Shown piece by piece: positions 1 through 7,240 of a DNA stretch of 9,172 nt; position 1 is the stretch's first letter, and every line of letters begins with the position of its first letter. Source of the DNA: Proteiniphilum sp. UBA4977 (lineage in GTDB: Bacteria > Bacteroidota > Bacteroidia > Bacteroidales > Dysgonomonadaceae); NCBI GenBank assembly GCA_002398565.1, contig DGZP01000053.1, positions 22,836 to 32,007 on the forward strand, read 5' to 3'. The notes below the pieces were generated by a model. It saw only the letters and a list, made by a program, of their open reading frames with translations. It was not told the DNA's origin and made no database searches. Both the position numbers and the translations under genes were made by a program.

Positions 1-93
1 CGTAATTCATGCTCGTTTCATATAAAAATCATATTTTGCGTTTATAGCAGAATAATTTTTTAAAGTTACAATAATTGTTCAAACTACCGTCTA

Positions 94-249
94 TTAATGG
101 AGTGAAAAGTCCAGTTTTGCTATGTCTCCGCGGATCATTTTAATAGAGATAATTCCTTTATCTGTCTGTATTTCTTTGTTGTTGTGCAAGGTATATGTGG
201 CATCATTAAAACCGTGAATCGTCCACAAAAATAACACAGTTTCATTCAT
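94..249 (-). CDS. Possible 51-codon ORF, perhaps a C-terminal gene remnant
   Basis: An ATG at 249-247 overlaps the fucosidase stop in an ATGA arrangement and opens a 51-codon frame ending in TAA at 96-94. The predicted peptide begins MNETVLFLWT and ends GDIAKLDFSLH. It has alternating hydrophobic and polar residues typical of beta-strands, mixed codons and no low-complexity run, and it looks more like the last two strands of an exported carbohydrate-active protein than a random frame. There is no signal peptide or known domain that I recognise. The frame is also open upstream of the ATG to 288, inside the end of the fucosidase gene. Two readings fit: a small translationally coupled gene, or the surviving tail of a gene whose front was deleted. 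A chance open frame of this length cannot be excluded. Confidence 0.3.
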   Translation of the reverse strand: MNETVLFLWTIHGFNDATYTLHNNKEIQTDKGIISIKMIRGDIAKLDFSLH

Positions 250-2033
250 TCTACCGGTTCTATCAAGACTGATTTTAACTTGAATAACTCATTTCCTTCT
301 TTGTATGAATGTATTTTAAGGGGATAAATACCTGGTTCGGTAACGGTAATGTTTGCAATATGATGGTCGTAAAACATCAAGGGTTCTTTGTTTGTATAGT
401 TCCCTCCCGTTCTGACTGTCTGGAATAAATAGCTTTGTTGGTTAAATTCAATTACCCCCTCCTGGCGACTGTTTTCAACTTCGCAATTGTATGAGAGAAT
501 AATTTTGTAATCGCCGGGATCGGTAAACCGAAGATTAAAACAGGCCGCGTCGTCCGGCTTTTTCCATTCTGTCAAGCAGGTAGTATGCTTCCAATTGCCA
601 AAATAATCGCTATGCGTGATGGATTTGATGGCTGTTGCCCCTTCCGTTGTTGCATCGTGTGGCAGAAGCTTGTTAAGCTTGTATTGCGCCGACAGGGTGA
701 CCGGAAGTTGATCATATTTGTCGGTCAGGGTGCCTGCATACTCCACAACAAGCACAGTATTGCGGGAATCGCTCAGGTAGGGAAGAGTAACGCAAAGATC
801 TTCGTTGTTTTTGCTCCACGTAAGTTTTTCTCCGGAGTCTAACGGATACACATTTTGAATGTCGACGTTCATTCCCGGCACCAGAATCTGATGGTTCACG
901 GGCAGATCAAAAATATGCAGATACAGCTTTCCCGGCTTGCTTGTGGTAACGCCCCATGGTTGCGCGGGTATCTCTCCATAGGTTGTTTCGTAAATTCCTT
1001 CTCCGAATTTATCGAGCCATTTCCCTACTTCCAGGAGATACCTGGCAGAATAGGCAGGAATAGCACCCTTCCCGTCAGGTCCCACATTCAACATCAAATT
1101 TCCCCCTTTTGAAGCCACCTCTGCCAGAAGCCGGATGATCTCTTTGGGAGACTTGAAATTCATATCGTGTGCAATATATCCCCACGAATCGTTGTGTGTA
1201 TAGATCGATTCCCAGGCTCCGCGAATAGGGCGGGCAGGAACCTCAGAATCGCCAAAGTCGCGGTAATCACCCAATCCCTGGCCTACACGACTGCTGAACA
1301 GGCAATTTGGCTGGATCAAACGAAGCGTATCGACCAATTCCCTGGTCTCTTCATAGGTAAGGCCACCCGGCATATCGAACCAGATAATTCCGAGAGGCCC
1401 ATAATTTGAAAGTAATTCTTTCAACTGGGGGATAGCCTTGCGAGTATAATATTCCTGATAGTTTTTCTTCGATTCATCGAAGTCCCACCTGTTTCCCCCA
1501 CCATTGGGCTCGTGCCAATCGAGAAACTGAGAATAATAAAATCCGAATTGAATTCCCTGCTCGCGCATTTTTTGGGATAATGGCAGCATGGGATCTTTGC
1601 CATATTTCGTGGATTTCACGATGGTAAAATCACTCACCTTTGAATCATACATGGCAAATCCTTCGTGATGCTTTGCCGTAACAACCACGTATTTAATGCC
1701 TGCCTTTTTGGCCAACATGGCCCATTCTGCCGGATCATATTCCGACAGGTCCATGCGGGCTGCTTCAGCCGCATAGGCATCCACATTTGCTTTTGCCACA
1801 TTCATGATCCATTCGCCGCTACCATAGTAGTTCCTATTCTTCCATACTCCTCCTAGTTCAGAGTAGAGTCCCCAATGGATAAACATGCCAAATTTGGCAT
1901 GTTTAAACCATTGAATATGGGGATGTTCACTCCTCGAAATATTCTTGTCCCATCTTTTTTCCATATCCTGTGCCTGTGCGGCAACGATCCATATAAAACA
2001 GATCAGGACGAGGTTAAATGTCTTATTCTTCAT
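246..2033 (-). CDS. GH29 alpha-L-fucosidase, secreted (second, divergent copy)
   Basis: Second predicted retaining alpha-L-fucosidase of the run. A signal peptide (NLVLICFIWIV, then AQA before Gln22) points to export. Barrel motifs are FIHWG (51-55), KHHEGF (121-126), GFYYS (164-168), WFDMP with nucleophile Asp220, WES with candidate acid/base Glu275, and GGNLMLNVGP (310-319). A beta-sandwich follows (about 355-435), then a C-terminal domain (about 450-595) sharing a W-K-K-x-D block and a following P-x-x-Y-x-x-x-L-x-Y-N strand with the other fucosidase. Outside the catalytic motifs the two copies differ clearly, including a shorter loop after GFYYS here, so they look like old paralogues with different targets and not a recent duplication. 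It starts 56 bases after the GH2 stop, and no hairpin or promoter is evident in that gap. The stop TGA overlaps an ATG (ATGA) of a possible small downstream ORF. Confidence 0.93.
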   Translation of the reverse strand: MKNKTFNLVLICFIWIVAAQAQDMEKRWDKNISRSEHPHIQWFKHAKFGMFIHWGLYSELGGVWKNRNYYGSGEWIMNVAKANVDAYAAEAARMDLSEYDPAEWAMLAKKAGIKYVVVTAKHHEGFAMYDSKVSDFTIVKSTKYGKDPMLPLSQKMREQGIQFGFYYSQFLDWHEPNGGGNRWDFDESKKNYQEYYTRKAIPQLKELLSNYGPLGIIWFDMPGGLTYEETRELVDTLRLIQPNCLFSSRVGQGLGDYRDFGDSEVPARPIRGAWESIYTHNDSWGYIAHDMNFKSPKEIIRLLAEVASKGGNLMLNVGPDGKGAIPAYSARYLLEVGKWLDKFGEGIYETTYGEIPAQPWGVTTSKPGKLYLHIFDLPVNHQILVPGMNVDIQNVYPLDSGEKLTWSKNNEDLCVTLPYLSDSRNTVLVVEYAGTLTDKYDQLPVTLSAQYKLNKLLPHDATTEGATAIKSITHSDYFGNWKHTTCLTEWKKPDDAACFNLRFTDPGDYKIILSYNCEVENSRQEGVIEFNQQSYLFQTVRTGGNYTNKEPLMFYDHHIANITVTEPGIYPLKIHSYKEGNELFKLKSVLIEPVE

Positions 2034-2089
2034 TTGGATATATTGTCAAATTCAAATCAATCAATAAGTTGGATCATGAGTCGGAGATA

Positions 2090-4558
2090 CTATTTTACTT
2101 CAATAAAGACAGTTTCCAATCCTCCCGATTTAACCGATACGATGCTCTTCGACCCTTTCTTTAACAGCCTGATTTTCGCTCGTCCGTTATATGCCTGTAC
2201 CTTACCCGAACCAGTAGAAGTACCCATATTTGTTACCAGCTCTCCGTCGCCGGTCGCATCAAAACGGATGTAGTCGGCCGCTGTGAGACAAGGCACATCG
2301 TTCCGATCGTGCAGTTCCGCTTCTATCCAGGCATATGCATCGGTATCTTCGATCACCCGGGCAACGATTTTTGCCGGTTCGCCAAAAGGACGTGTTTCGT
2401 AATCGAACGTGATGGTGTCTATCACTGTTTCTTTCCCTTTTTTCCCGACAACCTTCACGCTGTTTCTTCCCGGCTCAAAGGAGGTGGTCCATCGCAGCCC
2501 TGCGGCAGGGAAATTCTGACTATCACGCTTTCTGACGCCCATGCTTCGTCCGTTGAGGAAGAGTTCCGCCTCCTCACAGTTGGAGTAAACCTTTATGGTC
2601 TTCTCTTCGCCGGGCTTGCCCCAGCGTACCGGCCAGCTATGTCCGTAAATGCGAATCATCGGCTTTTCGGTCCAGTAGGACTGAAATACGTAGAATGCCT
2701 CTTTTGGAGTCAGATCTCTTTCCACGACGCCCTTCTGGTTCATATAAGGAACTGGATTTTCGGGACGTACCGGTGTGGAGAAGTCCTTGAATGGCCAGTA
2801 GGCAGCGCCGGTAAGCCAGGGCATCGTCTCCTGTTCCTTCAGGTGCCAGTCTATCAGATCACAGATATAGGTCTCGCTCCAGTCTCCATCGCGCGAAGCT
2901 CTGGCCGTGCCGCCATAGAGCGATGCGTCGCCGGCACGTTCATCTGCTTTTTGTCCCCCGCTGTCAATTTTATCAAGATTGCTGTTAGGGTCCTCCGCAT
3001 GGCGACGAGCGTGGTTATCTCCTCCCCATTCCACATGCAGGAAATGATCTGTTTTCTGCATTTCGTTGTAGGAAACGTTTTTGTAATCGGTGTAGATGCC
3101 TCTGTACCAGCCAGCCCAGATAGAGGGAGAGTACACATTCACGATATCCTTACAGAAGTCGCACCGCCGGATGGAAGTGAGTCGCGAATTGTCGAGTGTA
3201 TGGGAAAGCAGATGAAGCTCTTTCATAAAGGCCCTGATTTTTTCTTTGTCAAATTCAGGAAAATCGTTGGGCCAGTCGTTCTCGTTCCCCAATCCCCACA
3301 AGATCACGGAAGGGTGATTCCGATGCTGCGCGATCATGTTCGTCAGCATGCGTCGTGCCTGCTCCTTATATCGGTCGCCCCCCAGTCCCCCGCGGCACCA
3401 GGGTATCTCCTCCCAGACCAGGATGCCCAGTCGGTCGCACTGCTCAAGCACGATGCGCGACTGTTGATAGTGTCCCAGCCGGATAAAGTTGACTCCCATG
3501 GATTTCATCATCTCCATCTCCTCCACGATCATCTCTTCGGTCATGGCAGCCGCCACTCCCGCGTGATCTTCATGACGGTGGGTACCACGCAACAACAGCC
3601 GTTTTCCGTTTAGCTTAAATGGGCCTTTTTTGACAAACTCGAAATGACGGAAGCCAAATGTCTCTTCCGCTTTCATGGACCCTGCCTCTGAGTTCAATGT
3701 CACTTCACACCGGTAGAGAGAAGGGTGTTCCGGTGCCCACAATTCCGGTTTATTCAAAGAAAAGGAGTACAATTTCTGACCGGAGAGATTTTCCAGCCGG
3801 ATATCCTGATCTTTCAACAGCTTGTTCTGCGGCGAGAATATTTTCACATTCAGGATGCCAGTAGGATTCTTTTGATTGAAAGAGGCAAAAATATCCAGCA
3901 CTCCATTTTTTCCGTTTGCATCGACAGTAGCATCTACACGTACAGACCGGAGAGCCAGTGCCGGTGTATATACCAGATTCAGGTAGCGATATATTCCCCC
4001 GTAGAGATTGAAATCGGAAAGATCGGACGGAATCATCTCCGTATCCCTCGAGTTGTCACAACGGACGGACAGGGGGATTTTTCCTCCAAAGCGACCGGCA
4101 TCGTCCGAAGAGAGGAAGCGATTCACCGCATCGGTGATATCAGCCTCCCACTCATCATAGCCCCCTACGTGAGATGCCACTTCTTCCGTGTAAATATAGA
4201 CCCTGGTTTTTTGTCCGGCACCCTCGAAATGGAGCAAGGTCCGTCCCTCTTTATAAGGGTTGTCTACAGATAAAAGCGTTCTGTACCAGGCCGGCCCCTG
4301 ATAGTAGTTCAGATCCGGATCCACGGCGTCAGTAGCATTGTAGCAGTGTGGTAGTGTTACCTGCTCCCACAGTGGAACCTTCTCCGGAGAACCTTCCGAG
4401 CCGGGACGTACCGCCTCCCACACACTGCCCAGGTCTGATCTTAAAAACTCCCAGTGATCATTCAATCTTGTTTTCTGCGAGTAATTGATTTGCCCCAGTG
4501 CGGCAAGCATATTACAGCCAACCAACAAAATTGTAAACAGATATTTCGACTGCTTCAT
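2090..4558 (-). CDS. GH2 beta-glycosidase (beta-galactosidase or beta-glucuronidase type)
   Basis: Retaining beta-glycosidase of family GH2. Domains in order: export signal (1 to about 22), jelly-roll sugar-binding domain (about 30-200), immunoglobulin-like domain (about 202-305), TIM barrel (about 306-630), then a DUF4982-like beta domain with YSNCEEAELFLNG (658-670) and a last beta-sandwich (about 725-822). The acid/base is Glu426 in GNEN and the nucleophile is Glu510 in HVEWGG. YWPFKDF (587-593) matches the conserved barrel-end motif. NQKG (607-610) aligns with the NxKG motif that binds the carboxylate in beta-glucuronidases, so uronide activity is possible, although galactosidase-like members can share it. 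About 33 extra residues lie between nucleophile and YWPF (about 516-560, highly charged). The signal contains LVGC (12-15), so it is either a lipoprotein or cut by signal peptidase I near ALG/Q23. The ATG follows the GH88 stop by one base, suggesting translational coupling. Sugar specificity is open. Confidence 0.9.
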   Translation of the reverse strand: MKQSKYLFTILLVGCNMLAALGQINYSQKTRLNDHWEFLRSDLGSVWEAVRPGSEGSPEKVPLWEQVTLPHCYNATDAVDPDLNYYQGPAWYRTLLSVDNPYKEGRTLLHFEGAGQKTRVYIYTEEVASHVGGYDEWEADITDAVNRFLSSDDAGRFGGKIPLSVRCDNSRDTEMIPSDLSDFNLYGGIYRYLNLVYTPALALRSVRVDATVDANGKNGVLDIFASFNQKNPTGILNVKIFSPQNKLLKDQDIRLENLSGQKLYSFSLNKPELWAPEHPSLYRCEVTLNSEAGSMKAEETFGFRHFEFVKKGPFKLNGKRLLLRGTHRHEDHAGVAAAMTEEMIVEEMEMMKSMGVNFIRLGHYQQSRIVLEQCDRLGILVWEEIPWCRGGLGGDRYKEQARRMLTNMIAQHRNHPSVILWGLGNENDWPNDFPEFDKEKIRAFMKELHLLSHTLDNSRLTSIRRCDFCKDIVNVYSPSIWAGWYRGIYTDYKNVSYNEMQKTDHFLHVEWGGDNHARRHAEDPNSNLDKIDSGGQKADERAGDASLYGGTARASRDGDWSETYICDLIDWHLKEQETMPWLTGAAYWPFKDFSTPVRPENPVPYMNQKGVVERDLTPKEAFYVFQSYWTEKPMIRIYGHSWPVRWGKPGEEKTIKVYSNCEEAELFLNGRSMGVRKRDSQNFPAAGLRWTTSFEPGRNSVKVVGKKGKETVIDTITFDYETRPFGEPAKIVARVIEDTDAYAWIEAELHDRNDVPCLTAADYIRFDATGDGELVTNMGTSTGSGKVQAYNGRAKIRLLKKGSKSIVSVKSGGLETVFIEVK

Positions 4559-4559
4559 T

Positions 4560-5804
4560 TTATTTTTCGATTAAAGACAAGTTATTCTCAATTTTTTCCT
4601 TTCGTAAGAGCGCTTCCAGGAAGTAATAGTCGGCATATACCAGAGGAACATCCACTTCCGAGTCCGACGGCTTTGATCCGGTACTGTGAAGTAACAGAAA
4701 TCCGCCGTCGTCGTGCAAGGTGGCACGATAGTGAAGTGTCAGGTTCTTCAGGATGGTGTCGGCCTGTTCTTTGTATTGAACTGCCTTTTCCCCACCAAAG
4801 CTACTCAGCTCATAGAGCGCCGATGCGATGACGGTGGCTGCCGAGACATCACGGGGTTCGTTGGGAATTTCGGGCGCATTAAAATCCCAGTAAGGAATCA
4901 GATCCTCCGGCAGGTTGGGGTTTGTAAAGATAAAATTTGCCACATGCCGGGCCTGGTCCAGATAGGCGCTGTCTTTTGTCTCGCGATAACACATGGTATA
5001 ACCATACAAAGCCCATGCTTCCCCCCGGGCCCAGGTGGACTCGTGTGCATAACCCTGGTGGGTGTGACGATTCAATACGTTGCCTGTAATGGTGTCGTAG
5101 TCGATTACGTGATAGGTGCCATAATCGGGGCGAAAATGATTTTTCATGGTTGTGTTCGCATGATTCACGGCAATATTGTAATAGGTGGAGTCACCACTTT
5201 CCCTGGATGCCCAGAAAAGCAATTCCAGGTTCATCATATTATCGATGATAACCGGACATTGCCATTTGTCGCGATTGTGATCCCACGAACGGATAATTTT
5301 TGCATTGGGTTTGTATCTGGAGATCAGTGAATTTGCGGCTTCCATCAAGATGGGTTTGTAACGTTGGTCGTTTGTAAGTCTCAGTCCGTTCCCAAAGCTG
5401 CAATACAGGATGAACCCCAGATCGTGGGTGGTTTTTGTAAACTTTTGCACTTCGAGGGAAGCGGTGAATGCTCTTGCCTGTTTCTCCCAATTTGGATCTT
5501 TTGTATATTCATACATATACCACAGTTCTCCCGGGAAAAAGCCACTTGTCCAGTCCCGGGAAACAACCAGCTTCGGATTTCCATTTTCATCCAGGGTGCG
5601 GGGGCTCACCAGCGGTTTTTCCGCTTTGGTAAGAGAATCTCGTCCATCTCTTGCTTTCGCAGAATCTATCTCCTGCAACGCGTAGGTAAGCTGTTCTGAC
5701 GCAAAATCGAAGTTCTGTTTGGTTAAATCACCGGATACCTGTGTTTTGCAAGAGGTGAAAAGGCCGATAGCGAGGATGCTGAATAGCGTAAATATCTTGT
5801 ACAT
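4560..5804 (-). CDS. GH88 unsaturated glucuronyl hydrolase, lipoprotein
   Basis: Predicted to remove the 4,5-unsaturated uronic acid from the non-reducing end of oligosaccharides made by a polysaccharide lyase, by vinyl-ether hydration. The (alpha/alpha)6-barrel landmarks are DWTSGFFPGELW (84-95), HDLGF with Asp128, IIDNMMNLELLFW with Asp188, and HQGY...WARGEAW (249-264). Asp128 and Asp188 match the two catalytic aspartates (Asp88/Asp149) of the Bacillus sp. GL1 enzyme at nearly the same spacing. Gln250, Arg260 and Trp264 match its Gln211/Arg221/Trp225 at exactly the same spacing. The length is a little above that of the cytoplasmic homologue because of an N-terminal lipoprotein signal ending LFTSC (Cys19), so the enzyme is probably membrane-anchored in the periplasm or on the surface. 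Its stop and the next gene's start are separated by one base. The closest alternative, GH105, is less likely given these motifs. Confidence 0.93.
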   Translation of the reverse strand: MYKIFTLFSILAIGLFTSCKTQVSGDLTKQNFDFASEQLTYALQEIDSAKARDGRDSLTKAEKPLVSPRTLDENGNPKLVVSRDWTSGFFPGELWYMYEYTKDPNWEKQARAFTASLEVQKFTKTTHDLGFILYCSFGNGLRLTNDQRYKPILMEAANSLISRYKPNAKIIRSWDHNRDKWQCPVIIDNMMNLELLFWASRESGDSTYYNIAVNHANTTMKNHFRPDYGTYHVIDYDTITGNVLNRHTHQGYAHESTWARGEAWALYGYTMCYRETKDSAYLDQARHVANFIFTNPNLPEDLIPYWDFNAPEIPNEPRDVSAATVIASALYELSSFGGEKAVQYKEQADTILKNLTLHYRATLHDDGGFLLLHSTGSKPSDSEVDVPLVYADYYFLEALLRKEKIENNLSLIEK

Positions 5805-5830
5805 CTTTTTCTATTTATTAAAATTTGTAT

Positions 5831-7174
5831 TTATACTGTTGGTTCCCATCCGGGTTCATAATCGCGGCTCCATAGTTTCATCGCATCGCGGTCGTACATT
5901 CTGCCGGTTTTATCATCAATGTCAAATCCTTTCCCTATACGGTATGCAATGTTTGAATAATGTACCATGGCCATGCTGATGCTGGCATCATCGATGGGTG
6001 CAGTGAGCTTCTCCTTGCCCCTTATCGCTTCAAAGAAATTGATCACATGCCCGGTCGTCATGTCGCCACCTCCTCCTAAAGCCGTTCCGGCCTCGTTTGC
6101 GGACGACTGGTTGTCTTTCACCAGTTTTCCGTTTCTGTCAAACAGGCGATACTTGTTCCGGTCGATAAACACCGTTCCTTCGCTTCCATAAATGATGGTT
6201 CCTCTTCCTCCCCCATACGTATCGTATCCGTTACGGCTTTTGCCATCCCACAGGATAATTTTGTCTCCGGAGAAACGAAAGGTCGCATCCATGGTATCGT
6301 ACATTTCCCAACCATCGTGGACAAAATGACGTTTGGCTGCTTCTACATCTACCCGGAGGGGAAAGTGAACCCCCAACGCCCAGCGTGCAATATCCAGTTC
6401 ATGGGTGGCATTGTTTCCCGTTTCGGCGGTGCCGTAATCCCATCCATACCAGTGCCAGTTGTAATCCCATGTTTCTGATGTGTATTCACGTCGCGGGGCC
6501 GGGCCTTGGAAAAGTTCCCAGTCGAGGCCGGTGGGTACGGCTGCTTTTTTTTGCAACGGCACTTCGCCTCTTGTGTTGGTATAAAATGCCAGAGCCTTGT
6601 AGGGTGTTCCAATGACACCACGATGAATTTCCTGAATTATTTCGATGGTATGGGGGGATGAACGCTGCTGATTGCCCATTTGTACCACTTTATTCAGCTT
6701 TTTAGAAGCTTCCACCAGCAGTTCGTTTTCAAACATGTTGTGGCTGCATGGTTTCTCCAGATACACATGTTTCCCATTTTTCATTGCCATGATGGATCCC
6801 GGAGTATGCCAGTGATCCGGGGTGGCATTAATCAATACATCCACTTTCGGATCATCGAGTACTTTGCGGATATCATTTTCCAGTTTTGGTTTATAGTCAA
6901 TATGTTTGGAAAAGTTCTGCAAGGCTCTTATCCGTTGTTTTTCCATCACATCGCACAGGTACACCAATTCTACATTTGCTTTCTTTGCTGCTATGGGTTC
7001 GTAAAAAGCGCCTAACCTGCGGCCGAGCCCGGCTATGGCAACTTGAATACGGTCATTGGATCCGATGATTCGTTTGTAACTTTTTGCCGGCATGCCCATT
7101 ATTGAACCGCTTACGGCGATTCCTGCTGCTCCGGCACTGATTTTTTTGATAAATTCCCTTCTGTTTACGTTCAT
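5831..7174 (-). CDS. Tat-exported Gfo/Idh/MocA-family oxidoreductase
   Basis: NAD(P)-dependent sugar oxidoreductase fold with a twin-arginine export signal: NRREFIKK at residues 4-11 followed by a Gly/Ala-rich segment to about residue 27. The Rossmann domain follows, with the nucleotide loop GLGRRLG (49-55), the acidic strand end VYLCD (71-75), ATPDHWH (117-123) and the family hallmark EKP (140-142), where Lys141 is the expected catalytic lysine. The C-terminal alpha/beta substrate domain carries GNNATHELD (253-261). His258 matches the catalytic His of inositol-dehydrogenase-type members, while the usual Asp four residues earlier is Asn254. Tat export implies folding with bound cofactor in the cytoplasm before transport to the periplasm. 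It sits 66 bases after a fucosidase and 26 before GH88, so its substrate is probably the same glycan. It lacks the HGLGPVA-type motif I associate with GH109, so GH109 activity is not claimed. Family call is firm, reaction unknown. Confidence 0.92.
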   Translation of the reverse strand: MNVNRREFIKKISAGAAGIAVSGSIMGMPAKSYKRIIGSNDRIQVAIAGLGRRLGAFYEPIAAKKANVELVYLCDVMEKQRIRALQNFSKHIDYKPKLENDIRKVLDDPKVDVLINATPDHWHTPGSIMAMKNGKHVYLEKPCSHNMFENELLVEASKKLNKVVQMGNQQRSSPHTIEIIQEIHRGVIGTPYKALAFYTNTRGEVPLQKKAAVPTGLDWELFQGPAPRREYTSETWDYNWHWYGWDYGTAETGNNATHELDIARWALGVHFPLRVDVEAAKRHFVHDGWEMYDTMDATFRFSGDKIILWDGKSRNGYDTYGGGRGTIIYGSEGTVFIDRNKYRLFDRNGKLVKDNQSSANEAGTALGGGGDMTTGHVINFFEAIRGKEKLTAPIDDASISMAMVHYSNIAYRIGKGFDIDDKTGRMYDRDAMKLWSRDYEPGWEPTV

Positions 7175-7240
7175 ATTATTATGGATTTTGGTAATTATTT
7201 ATTGTACTCTGTTCTCATTGAATTATGCGAAAAAACGGTT

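Noticed and set aside
1..93. Possible promoter or operator in the A+T-rich left end, including the short palindrome ACAATAATTGT and a TATTTTG string
   Set aside because: The Bacteroidota -7 consensus TAnnTTTG is not matched at full length, no paired -33 element is convincing, and the five-base palindrome is expected by chance in A+T-rich DNA.
2034..2089. Gap between GH2 and the second fucosidase as a separate promoter
   Set aside because: Only 56 bases, with repeated TTTG-like strings but no full TAnnTTTG element and no hairpin; continued transcription is simpler.
2309..3613. 434-codon open frame on the plus strand
   Set aside because: It lies wholly antisense to the GH2 catalytic region, whose motifs and codons are clearly coding. 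The plus-strand protein has no recognisable motif and is Phe/His/Val-rich, as expected of a shadow frame.
4713..5330. 205-codon plus-strand frame opposite GH88
   Set aside because: Antisense to intact GH88 motifs, with no family signature and no plausible initiation context; treated as a shadow.
5831..7174. GH109 alpha-N-acetylgalactosaminidase call for the Tat-exported oxidoreductase
   Set aside because: Tat signal and Rossmann fold agree, but the substrate domain reads GNNATHELD and lacks the HGLGPVA-like block I associate with GH109, so only the superfamily is named.
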